A program made the translations under genes and the position numbers. Positions 1 to 5,947 of a DNA stretch of 6,500 nucleotides are shown piece after piece (position 1 is the first letter of the stretch; each line of letters begins with the position of its first letter). The notes under the pieces were generated by a model. That model was not told the DNA's origin and ran no database searches. It was given only the letters and a program-made list of their open reading frames with translations. The stretch is from an uncultured Eubacteriaceae bacterium (GTDB lineage Bacteria > Bacillota > Clostridia > Eubacteriales > Eubacteriaceae), in contig CANQOZ010000067.1 in NCBI GenBank assembly GCA_947625585.1, positions 1 through 6,500 of the forward strand, read 5' to 3'.

Positions 1-1323
1 GGTGAATGGCCTGAATCAGAAGACCAAGTTGTTTTAGTATTAGATCATAATAATGAAATTCCTGCTCAAAAACTTTATCAGTTAAGCTTCTTACCTGATG
101 AAGAATATGAACAAGTTATGAAAAATATCGATGATGGTGAAGAAGTTAAATTAGGAACAATGAGTTGGGATTATGAGGAGGCTATTGGAAAGACTTATCA
201 GTTATTAATTACTGCTGATTGTTATAGACAGAATGCTAATGGAACTTTTACCTATATTGGTGATAATGAAGAAGATGTTAAAAATCTTTTAAAAAATAGC
301 ATAGACGTTAGTATTGTTGGTGTTGTAAAAGCTAAAGATGAAGATGCAGATATGTTAATTTCAACTCCAATAGCTTATACTCAAGAATTAACTAATTACG
401 TAATTGATAAATCAAATAGTAGTGCAGTTGTTAAAGCTCAAGAAGACAATCCAGATATTAATGTCTTAAATAATTTAAAATTCTCCCCTGAAGACGATCA
501 AGCTAAGATAGATGATGCAAAAACTTATTTAACTAATCTTGGAGTAACAGAACGAGCCACTATGATGACTGGTATTATGAATTCAATGGGACAAGGAGCC
601 GCAGCTTCTACGATGACGGAAGAACAGTTGTCAGGTTATCTAGACGGATTCTTAGCTAATCCGGATGATCAAGTTCTCTTAGATATTTATAATGATTATA
701 TTTCAAGTGGCTCTTATGATGATAACTTAAAAGAATTCGGAAAAATAAGCTTAGATGCTCCAAGTGAAATTAGTCTCTATTCAAACTCATTTGAAGATAA
801 AGATGGAATTGCTCAATCAATTGAAAACTACAATAAGACAGTTCCTGAAGAAAGTAAAATAACCTATACTGATTTTGTTCGACTTCTAATGTCGTCTGTT
901 ACTACTATTATTAATGTTATTACTTGGGTTTTAGTAGCTTTTGTAGCTGTTTCATTAGTAGTTTCTTCAATAATGATTGGAATAATTACTTATATTTCAG
1001 TTCTAGAAAGAACTAAAGAAATTGGAATTTTAAGATCAATTGGAGCTTCCAAATGGAATATTACAGAAGTTTTTACTGCTGAAACATTTATTATTGGATT
1101 ACTTTCTGGAATTATAGGTATTGGAGTTACTTTATTACTTTTAATTCCTGTTAATTCATTAATACATAGTTTAACCGATAATTATCAGGTTAATGCAGTT
1201 CTTCCTGTATGGGCAAGTATTGTCCTAATAATTCTTAGTGTAATCCTTACTTTAATTGGTGGATTTATTCCATCAAGAAAAGCAGCACATCAAAACCCTG
1301 TTAATGCCTTACGTACTGAATAA
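1..1323 (+). CDS. ABC transporter permease, FtsX/MacB type (5' end outside window)
   Basis: This is the C-terminal 440 residues of an ABC transporter membrane subunit. The frame is open from base 1, so the first ATG at 118 is internal and not the true start. Residues 1 to about 290 form an acidic extracytoplasmic domain like the MacB/FtsX core domain. Three hydrophobic segments follow at roughly 301-331, 360-384 and 401-423. Between the first two is the FtsX-family cytoplasmic signature ERTKEIGILRSIGASKWNI (about 336-354), and the protein ends with the usual IPSRKAAHQNPVNALR tail. Family members work with a LolD/MacB-type ATPase to export peptides or drugs, to act as mechanotransmitters, or to sense antimicrobial peptides. 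The ATPase domain or gene is not visible and may lie upstream. The substrate cannot be told. The gene ends in TAA ten bases before a hairpin terminator and converges on rluD. Confidence 0.93.
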   Translation, partial: GEWPESEDQVVLVLDHNNEIPAQKLYQLSFLPDEEYEQVMKNIDDGEEVKLGTMSWDYEEAIGKTYQLLITADCYRQNANGTFTYIGDNEEDVKNLLKNSIDVSIVGVVKAKDEDADMLISTPIAYTQELTNYVIDKSNSSAVVKAQEDNPDINVLNNLKFSPEDDQAKIDDAKTYLTNLGVTERATMMTGIMNSMGQGAAASTMTEEQLSGYLDGFLANPDDQVLLDIYNDYISSGSYDDNLKEFGKISLDAPSEISLYSNSFEDKDGIAQSIENYNKTVPEESKITYTDFVRLLMSSVTTIINVITWVLVAFVAVSLVVSSIMIGIITYISVLERTKEIGILRSIGASKWNITEVFTAETFIIGLLSGIIGIGVTLLLLIPVNSLIHSLTDNYQVNAVLPVWASIVLIILSVILTLIGGFIPSRKAAHQNPVNALRTE

Positions 1324-1332
1324 AATAAATAG

Positions 1333-1370
1333 ACCCGATATTTGGAATTAAAACCATTATCGGGTTAATT
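1333..1370. terminator. Probable bidirectional terminator between convergent genes
   Basis: The arms ACCCGATA (1333-1340) and TATCGGGT (1358-1365) are perfect 8-bp complements. Inside the 17-nt loop, TGG (1343-1345) can pair with CCA (1354-1356). On the + strand the hairpin is followed by a moderately T-rich run (TAATTTATT) and would end the ABC permease transcript. On the minus strand it is followed by CTATTTATTTTA, so it could also stop transcripts arriving from rluD. The T-tracts are interrupted, so efficiency is uncertain. Confidence 0.65.
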
Positions 1371-1486
1371 TATTGGATAATACTTTATTTTAAATAATAT
1401 AAACGTTTACACTCAGTACGCCTAAAACTTTAAACAATAATCTATCACTCAGGTAAAATTAAATTAAACTTTCTCAAACCTAAATC

Positions 1487-1548
1487 ATCTAATTTTCGAA
1501 TTAGCTTTTCCTAAAAGAATTTTTATTATTCCTGAGCAAAAATTAGAT
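1487..1548. repeat. Nested AT-rich inverted repeats past the end of rluD
   Basis: A short palindrome, CTAATT (1489-1494), TTCG loop, AATTAG (1499-1504), lies just downstream of rluD on the minus strand. The sequence ATCTAATTTT (1487-1496) is also a perfect 10-base complement of AAAATTAGAT (1539-1548), which covers the rluD stop codon. These structures could protect or end the rluD mRNA, but they are AT-only apart from the loop and lack a clean T-tract on the minus strand. Chance in AT-rich DNA is a fair alternative. Confidence 0.25.
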
Positions 1549-2460
1549 TTCAGTCAAATTATTCAGTATTTCAGTTAATACTTCTGGTGGTTCAGATTTG
1601 AACTCAATGTATTCACCGGTACTAGGATGGATGAATCCTAGAAGTTGAGCATGTAGAAATTGTCCATTTAAATGAAAAGGATCTTTATTGTTATATAACG
1701 GATCTCCAACTATTGGATGGCCAATAGCTTTCATATGAACTCTTATTTGATGAGTTCTACCAGTTTCTAACCTAAATTTACACAAAGTATAGTTCTCCTT
1801 AAAACGTTTAAGAACTTTAAAGTGTGTAACAGCTTCTTTACTATTATTTAACTGAACATCTCTCCTTATTCGATTATTTGGATCACGTCCAATAGGCATA
1901 TCTATCTTACCAGAGTTATTTTCAATGATACCTTCAACTAAAGCAATATATTCCCTATTTATTGAATGATCTTTAAATTGTTTAGCTAATTCATTATGAG
2001 CATGGTCATTTTTTGCTACTACTAATATCCCAGAAGTATCTTTATCAATTCTATGTACAATTCCAGGTCTTAAAACTCCGTTAATACCAGATAAATCTTT
2101 TGTATAGAATAATAAAGCGTTCACTAAAGTCTTATCTACTGTTCCTGGAGCTGGATGAACTACCATTCCTCTTGGTTTATTAACTAATATAATATCCTTA
2201 TCCTCGTAAAGAATATCTAAATCAATATTCTGTGGTTGAACATCAATAACTTTCAAAGGTTGTTCAACATAATTAATGACATCATTAAGTTTTAATTTTT
2301 TTGATGGTTTGGCTTGTTTATCATTTAATGTAATATAACCATCTTTAATAAGTTCTTTTATATAGTTTCTACCTAAGTCTTTTTCTATCTGACTAACAAA
2401 ATAGTCCAGACGTTGACCTACTTCATTCTCACTTACTGTAAATGTCTTTATATTAGCCAT
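1543..2460 (-). CDS. rluD: RluD-family 23S rRNA pseudouridine synthase
   Basis: This 305-residue protein is of normal length for an RluA/RluD-family enzyme, which isomerises uridine to pseudouridine in structured RNA; RluD acts on helix 69 of 23S rRNA. An S4 RNA-binding domain lies at about residues 13-60 (QRLDYFVSQ onward). The catalytic domain follows, with the family motif HRIDKDTSG at 136-144, where D139 is the catalytic aspartate. The late motif GRTHQIRVHM is at 234-243 and HPIVGDPLY at 248-256. Family members usually have HRLD; the Leu-to-Ile change is conservative. The ATG start has an AAAAGG ribosome binding site (2471-2476) inside the end of ylmH. Only one base separates the ylmH stop from this start, so the two are surely cotranscribed and probably translationally coupled. 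The Bacillus equivalent is ylyB. The exact target uridines cannot be assigned from sequence alone. Confidence 0.93.
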   Translation of the reverse strand: MANIKTFTVSENEVGQRLDYFVSQIEKDLGRNYIKELIKDGYITLNDKQAKPSKKLKLNDVINYVEQPLKVIDVQPQNIDLDILYEDKDIILVNKPRGMVVHPAPGTVDKTLVNALLFYTKDLSGINGVLRPGIVHRIDKDTSGILVVAKNDHAHNELAKQFKDHSINREYIALVEGIIENNSGKIDMPIGRDPNNRIRRDVQLNNSKEAVTHFKVLKRFKENYTLCKFRLETGRTHQIRVHMKAIGHPIVGDPLYNNKDPFHLNGQFLHAQLLGFIHPSTGEYIEFKSEPPEVLTEILNNLTEI

Positions 2461-2461
2461 A

Positions 2462-3196
2462 TTATTTAAACCTTTTAAAGTATATTCTTAATTTTTTCTT
2501 ACGAGTATTTGTACCAAATCCTGTTACTTCTACCTTACCCTTACCTTTAAAGCTTAGAGTATCTCCTTCTTTAACTGAATCAGTATATTTTTTTATTGGA
2601 AGATGGTTAAACATTACTAATCCTTCTTTGATAAATCTAACTGCCTTTTTCCTACTTGTTCTAAAAATAGCAGCAACAACTGCATCTAACCTGTTTGAAG
2701 AAGTAGTAACTGTTTCTAGGTCATAAGGAGTGGAATAGGGAATAATTTCAGAATATGGCAGTATTTCAGCTTTAATTGGATAATGGTTTATATTTGTTAA
2801 GTTAAAAGAAATATATTCTGCTAAACTTTCCTTAACTACAATTTGAACTATATCATCAAAAATAGCTATATCACCTATTACATCTCTATTTAAACCAAGT
2901 GATAAAACCGTTCCTAGAACATTTCGATGTTGCAATTCACATGGTTTTTGAAAAACTATTGAAACAATTGGTACTTGAAAATCTTCTAAATTGTCAAAAA
3001 TTGAAGGAAGTACTAATATTTTCCTTTGACTATCGTCATAACCACCATCAAAGAAATAATCTCGTTTGGACTTTCTTAGAATTGGCTCAAGTAACGCCTG
3101 TTCCTTTTGATCTAAAAAATTACTAGAATAAGTGACATATGGATTATCTATTTTATCTTGAATATCTTTTAAATAAAATTTCTTTTGATGAGGCAC
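2462..3196 (-). CDS. ylmH: YlmH-family S4-domain RNA-binding protein, GTG start
   Basis: This 244-residue protein matches YlmH, found in the division gene region of Gram-positive bacteria; reported roles of YlmH-type S4 proteins are in ribosome-associated quality control and rescue of stalled 50S subunits. The N-terminal part carries FLDQKEQ (27-33) and the GGYDDSQRK segment (51-59). The middle has the hallmark HRNVLGTVLSLGL...GDI (90-110). The C-terminal S4 domain begins at SSNRLDAVVA (166-175) and runs to about 225, with a basic tail TRKKKLRIYFKRFK. A TAA lies directly before the GTG at 3196-3194 and no ATG, GTG or TTG follows before the conserved region, so GTG is the only ordinary start. 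That makes the protein about a dozen residues shorter at the N-terminus than Bacillus YlmH. No Shine-Dalgarno sequence is visible: a terminator-like hairpin and T-tract occupy that place. rluD follows after one base. Confidence 0.9.
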   Translation of the reverse strand: MPHQKKFYLKDIQDKIDNPYVTYSSNFLDQKEQALLEPILRKSKRDYFFDGGYDDSQRKILVLPSIFDNLEDFQVPIVSIVFQKPCELQHRNVLGTVLSLGLNRDVIGDIAIFDDIVQIVVKESLAEYISFNLTNINHYPIKAEILPYSEIIPYSTPYDLETVTTSSNRLDAVVAAIFRTSRKKAVRFIKEGLVMFNHLPIKKYTDSVKEGDTLSFKGKGKVEVTGFGTNTRKKKLRIYFKRFK

Positions 3197-3200
3197 TTAT

Positions 3201-3222
3201 AAAAAAATCCGGCCTAAGCCGG
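3201..3222 (-). terminator. Terminator-like hairpin between sepF and ylmH (possible attenuator)
   Basis: Read on the minus strand, CCGGC (3222-3218), a TTAG loop (3217-3214) and GCCGG (3213-3209) form a perfect all-GC 5-bp hairpin. It is followed by A and seven T residues (3207-3201), the layout of an intrinsic terminator. It starts 5 bases after the sepF stop codon and its T-tract ends 4 bases before the ylmH GTG. Because ylmH and rluD continue in the same direction and show no clear promoter of their own, partial readthrough is likely. Confidence 0.65.
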
Positions 3223-3227
3223 TATAA

Positions 3228-3713
3228 TTAATTCCAATTTAAAATATCACTTTGAGATTCCGATTTGGTTTCTTCAACTTTTTCATCAGGTTCCTGTTGA
3301 GCAGCAACTGTAATAATTTTTGGAGCAAGAATAAATACAGATTCAGCAATTCTATTTAATGAACCTTCTAAAGCATAAACTGCTCCACTTAGGAAATCAA
3401 AAATCTTTTTACCTTCTTCAAAGTCGATATGTTTTAAGTTAACAACAACTGTTTTATTCTGTTTTAGCTTATTAACAATACCAGGAGCTTCATTAAAAGA
3501 AGTTGGGTCTAAAACTAAAACATCTGGAGCCTTTTCCGGGGTTGGAGTTGACTCGGTAACAGTTGTCCTATTTTCAGTAACAGTTGTTTCTGTTGCATAT
3601 TCTTCTTCTACCGGGTAATAAGTTTCATCGAGTTCATCATCTTCATAATCATCCATATCGTCTAAGCCAAATGCTCGAATTAACTTATCTCTAAAGTTTC
3701 TTTCTTCAGCCAT
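3228..3713 (-). CDS. sepF: Cell division protein SepF
   Basis: SepF (YlmF) polymerises at the inner face of the membrane and anchors FtsZ during septum formation. The protein has 161 residues. It begins with a short amphipathic stretch (NFRDKLIRAFGL, 6-17), fitting the membrane-binding helix. An acidic and Thr-rich linker follows (18-60). The SepF core is at about 62-137, with VLVLDP at 65-70, FDFLSGAVYALEG at 105-117 and RIAESVFILAPK at 121-132. A 25-residue polar tail follows. I place the start at the ATG at 3713, not at the longer TTG at 3728, because the ATG has a strong GAGGGAG ribosome binding site at ideal distance and the TTG lies inside that site. The linker contains a tandem 7-residue duplication (TTVTENR, TTVTEST). 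The gene follows yggS by 11 bases, the usual ylmE-ylmF order, and supports a Gram-positive host. Confidence 0.95.
   Translation of the reverse strand: MAEERNFRDKLIRAFGLDDMDDYEDDELDETYYPVEEEYATETTVTENRTTVTESTPTPEKAPDVLVLDPTSFNEAPGIVNKLKQNKTVVVNLKHIDFEEGKKIFDFLSGAVYALEGSLNRIAESVFILAPKIITVAAQQEPDEKVEETKSESQSDILNWN
3553..3594 (-). repeat. Two tandem 21-bp units in the sepF linker
   Basis: Two adjacent 21-bp units (3553-3573 and 3574-3594) share GTAACAGTTGT at 3556-3566 and 3577-3587. They encode consecutive seven-residue blocks TTVTENR and TTVTEST, in frame. The repeat lies in the disordered linker between the membrane helix and the core domain, where length changes are tolerated. Confidence 0.7.
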
Positions 3714-3719
3714 ATTTAA

Positions 3720-3726
3720 CTCCCTC
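3720..3726 (-). promoter_or_regulatory. Ribosome binding site fixing the sepF start
   Basis: On the minus strand GAGGGAG lies 6 bases before the ATG at 3713 and overlaps the TGA stop of yggS (3727-3725). It is a near-perfect anti-Shine-Dalgarno match. It rules out the longer reading from TTG at 3728, which overlaps it, and suggests translational coupling between yggS and sepF. Confidence 0.85.
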
Positions 3727-4393
3727 AATTAAAAATTTTACTTCCAATACGAACAAGGTTAGCACCTTCTTCAATAGCTAAAGGATAATCACCTGACATT
3801 CCCATTGAAAGGATCTCCATACTTAGATTATCAGGCCCATTATAGTTTCCAATTTTATCATATATTTCCTTGAGTTCATGGAAAACAGCTTTTATTTGAG
3901 CCTGATCAGGAGTATTCGGTCCCATTCCCATAATTCCCTTGACATTAATATTTTCAAGTTCAGGTAAAATGTCTATCCATTCTTGAGTATCATCACGGGA
4001 AAACCCATACTTTTGATCCTCTCCTGTTAAATTATATTGAATTAAAACGTCAGTAATGACATTTTTCTTTTTACTTTCGTTATTTATTTTTCTTAATACT
4101 TTTACTGAATCAACGGATTCAATAAGTTCAACTCTACCAACAATATATTTAACCTTATTCGTTTGTAGATGACCGATCATGTGCCAGTGGACAGGTTCAT
4201 CTATTTCATCCATTTTTTTAATTAGATCTTGGACTTTATTTTCCCCTAAGTTAAATATACCATTTTTAATTACTTCTTTAGTTTCATCTAAATCATGGTA
4301 TTTAGTAACAGCTACTAATGTAGTTCCTTCTGGAAGCTCTTCTTTAATTTTTATTAAATTTTCTTTAATTAATTCTGGTTCTTGTTCTTGCAT
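3725..4393 (-). CDS. yggS: YggS/PROSC (YlmE) pyridoxal phosphate homeostasis protein
   Basis: This is a member of the YggS/YlmE/PLPBP family of cytoplasmic proteins. They hold PLP on a single-domain alanine-racemase-like barrel without known catalysis and keep vitamin B6 and amino-acid pools balanced. The 222 residues fit the family. The PLP lysine is K31 in VAVTKYH (27-33). Other hallmarks are NLGENKVQ (48-55), HWHMIGHLQTNK (69-80), IESVDS (91-96), KGIMGMGP (152-159), LSMGMSGDY (195-203) and the phosphate-binding VRIGS (214-218), with a terminal IFN. The ATG at 4393 has no visible Shine-Dalgarno sequence. It lies 6 bases after the stop of the upstream HlyD-like gene and in the same frame, so translation probably depends on coupling. 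The gene is the usual neighbour of sepF in Gram-positive bacteria. Confidence 0.95.
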   Translation of the reverse strand: MQEQEPELIKENLIKIKEELPEGTTLVAVTKYHDLDETKEVIKNGIFNLGENKVQDLIKKMDEIDEPVHWHMIGHLQTNKVKYIVGRVELIESVDSVKVLRKINNESKKKNVITDVLIQYNLTGEDQKYGFSRDDTQEWIDILPELENINVKGIMGMGPNTPDQAQIKAVFHELKEIYDKIGNYNGPDNLSMEILSMGMSGDYPLAIEEGANLVRIGSKIFN

Positions 4394-4399
4394 AGTTAT

Positions 4400-5608
4400 T
4401 TACGGGTGAATTCTAATTGAAATTCCATTCGTTAAATCAGGATTATCAGCTACACTAAGAATTGCATTTCCTCCATCGTAGGTTCTAACATTTACTTCTT
4501 TCTCATTAGTAAAGTAACCCTTCTGGAGTATTTTTATGTATGTTTTATTGTCCTTATTAATAATAGCCGATTTAGGAATAATAAAAGCTTCAATATCAAT
4601 TGTATGAATAGAAGCACTTTCTTTATTATAATCCATTAAATCTCTTAAATAGTCTTTAATCATTAAAACCATGATTTTTCTACCCTCGTTATGAATGATA
4701 TCTACTAGATAAAATGGATAATCCTTATCATTAATTCTAAAAGAAAGTTGAGGAAATTCTCTGATTCGATCTACCCTATCAATTAACATATTATAATAGG
4801 CACAGTTATTTAAACCTTTTCCAAATTCATCTTTTAACTTTTGAACTTGATCTTCACCTTGAATCTGAGTTTCTTCGCTTACATCAGTTAGAGCAAAGCA
4901 ATGGTCATTATTAACTACTCTAAAACCTTCAGTCGGATTCGTATCTAACTTTGAAATATCGTTTAACATTTCAATATTTAAGGCTCCTAAAACCGATTCA
5001 TTGGCTAATCTATCGTACTCAGAAATATTCGTATAAATAAATCCTGTATCCGTAATATTAAAAGTTCCAAGTGTTATTTGAGTAGCTCTTCCGGTATTAA
5101 GACTATTTAAAAGATTAATCTCGTTTTGAAGTTCTTCTTGAGAATCAGGTGAAAATTCAGATGTATTTTCATAAAAAGATAAGTCTCCTTCATTTAACAA
5201 ACTAGATTCACCTAACTTATTTCTTAAATCAACCGAGTATTGATCCCAATTGTTAAAGACACCTTCTGAGATTAATTTATTTAAATCTCTTACTTGGTCA
5301 GTTAAAAACTCCTGATTAATAACCATAGGAGATTTCGTTAAAACGTCATAACCACTTACTTTAGTTCCTTCTGGATAAGCTAAATTATCAGCAGTAAAAT
5401 TATCGATTTTAATATAATTAGTATCTTTTAGAAGATAAACTTGACTATTGATAGATTGAACATAATGTTCTTTTTTTAAGATTGTGCTTTGGTTTGATCG
5501 GTAGTAACCAATTGCAATCGCTAAAGTTATAACAACTAAAACTATTAGAATAATCAAATTTCTTCTTTGTATTCTTCTCTTTTTTAATTGTCTAGTCTCT
5601 CGACTCAT
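4400..5608 (-). CDS. HlyD/membrane-fusion-protein-like single-pass membrane protein
   Basis: This 402-residue protein starts with a strongly basic cytoplasmic tail (KKRRIQRR, 9-16) and one membrane segment at about 17-36, leaving the rest outside. The segment at about 47-92 reads like the first half of a barrel-sandwich (lipoyl-like) domain. A polar helical region follows (about 95-170), then the second half with TGFIYTN (188-194). The C-terminal part has beta-barrel features including AFIIPKSAI (341-349) and a DLTNGISIRIHP end, as in periplasmic adaptor subunits of the HlyD family. From memory, similar proteins sit just upstream of yggS-sepF in other Clostridia. No partner permease or ATPase is next to it, so a transport role is inference. 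It is the first gene of the cluster. The ATG lacks a Shine-Dalgarno sequence. Family placement rests on architecture and context, because motif conservation is weak. Confidence 0.7.
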   Translation of the reverse strand: MSRETRQLKKRRIQRRNLIILIVLVVITLAIAIGYYRSNQSTILKKEHYVQSINSQVYLLKDTNYIKIDNFTADNLAYPEGTKVSGYDVLTKSPMVINQEFLTDQVRDLNKLISEGVFNNWDQYSVDLRNKLGESSLLNEGDLSFYENTSEFSPDSQEELQNEINLLNSLNTGRATQITLGTFNITDTGFIYTNISEYDRLANESVLGALNIEMLNDISKLDTNPTEGFRVVNNDHCFALTDVSEETQIQGEDQVQKLKDEFGKGLNNCAYYNMLIDRVDRIREFPQLSFRINDKDYPFYLVDIIHNEGRKIMVLMIKDYLRDLMDYNKESASIHTIDIEAFIIPKSAIINKDNKTYIKILQKGYFTNEKEVNVRTYDGGNAILSVADNPDLTNGISIRIHP

Positions 5609-5615
5609 ATAATAG

Positions 5616-5621
5616 ATTATA
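5616..5621 (-). promoter_or_regulatory. Candidate -10 box just upstream of the HlyD-like start
   Basis: A perfect TATAAT on the minus strand ends 7 bases before the ATG at 5608. If used, transcription would begin at or within a base or two of the ATG, giving a leaderless mRNA, which would agree with the absence of a Shine-Dalgarno sequence. No good -35 lies at 16-18 bases, which lowers confidence. Confidence 0.3.
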
Positions 5622-5643
5622 AAGTGAAATGTTACTAATTACT

Positions 5644-5672
5644 TAAATTTTTTTAGGAATTTAAAAAATTTA
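5644..5672. repeat. AT-only inverted repeat in the promoter spacer
   Basis: TAAATTTTTT (5644-5653) and AAAAAATTTA (5663-5672) are perfect 10-base complements with a 9-base loop. It lies between two candidate -10 boxes of the HlyD-like gene and could be a protein-binding site or a weak mRNA hairpin. Such runs arise readily by chance in DNA this AT-rich. Confidence 0.3.
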
Positions 5673-5684
5673 GCGTACATCATA

Positions 5685-5713
5685 ATTATATTTTACTATC
5701 AATTATTTGGAAA
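5685..5713 (-). promoter_or_regulatory. Candidate sigma-A-type promoter for the five-gene cluster
   Basis: On the minus strand TTTCCA (5713-5708; four of six bases match TTGACA) is followed after exactly 17 bases by a perfect TATAAT (5690-5685). The start point would be near 5678, giving a leader of about 70 bases that includes the inverted repeat at 5644-5672. It is the best-spaced promoter in the spacer, but AT-rich DNA offers many look-alikes. Confidence 0.4.
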
Positions 5714-5910
5714 AATTTCTAAGAAAACAATTATATCTGATAAAGCTTTAATTTATATGTAATCGAGATAAATGAAAAATCACTATCTGTTTTCCAACTT
5801 TAAGATCAAATATTTTAAGAATTCTATAGTTCTATTTGGACTTTATAGTTGTTTTACGTAATGATTTTTACAGCTTCAGGTAATATTTAAAAATAAAATT
5901 TATAATTAAT

Positions 5911-5938
5911 AAAAAAACTCCCCAGTTAAGGAGAGTTT
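5911..5938 (-). terminator. Rho-independent terminator of the lipoprotein gene
   Basis: On the minus strand AAACTCTCC (5938-5930), a 6-base loop TTAACT and GGGGAGTTT (5923-5915) form a 9-bp stem with a single G-U pair. The stem runs into seven T residues (5917-5911) and then AT-rich DNA. It starts 9 bases after the lipoprotein stop codon. It separates the lipoprotein transcript from the downstream HlyD-yggS-sepF cluster. Confidence 0.9.
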
Positions 5939-5947
5939 AACTTAATT

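Larger units (their letters stand above)
5609..5910. other. AT-rich spacer upstream of the HlyD-like gene
   Basis: About 300 bases without a credible gene. On both strands the open frames are short and without ribosome binding sites. The stretch holds candidate minus-strand -10 boxes at 5616-5621, 5685-5690 and 5730-5735 and an AT-only inverted repeat at 5644-5672. I see no riboswitch-like, tRNA or CRISPR-like structure. A long regulatory spacer ahead of the five-gene cluster is the simplest reading. Confidence 0.6.

Noticed and set aside
1400..1409. Palindrome TAAACGTTTA in the convergent spacer
   Set aside because: It lies between two gene ends, not near a promoter, and is short and AT-rich, so an operator role has no support.
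1445..1510. Minus-strand 21-codon frame after rluD that reads like a protein tail
   Set aside because: It is in a different frame from rluD, has no start codon and is too short to tell from chance.
2899..3126. Open frame of 75 codons on the + strand inside ylmH
   Set aside because: It lies fully antisense to a well-supported gene, has no ribosome binding site and resembles no protein family.
3714..3728. Longer sepF start at TTG (3728), adding five residues
   Set aside because: The TTG overlaps the ribosome binding site of the ATG at 3713 and the yggS stop; the ATG version matches SepF N-termini better.
4179..4409. Open frame of 76 codons on the + strand over the start of yggS
   Set aside because: It is a mirror of yggS codons, with Ser/Ile/Leu-rich low-complexity composition typical of antisense frames.
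5730..5735. Third TATAAT on the minus strand in the spacer
   Set aside because: No acceptable -35 lies at 16-18 bases; such hexamers are expected by chance in this AT-rich stretch.
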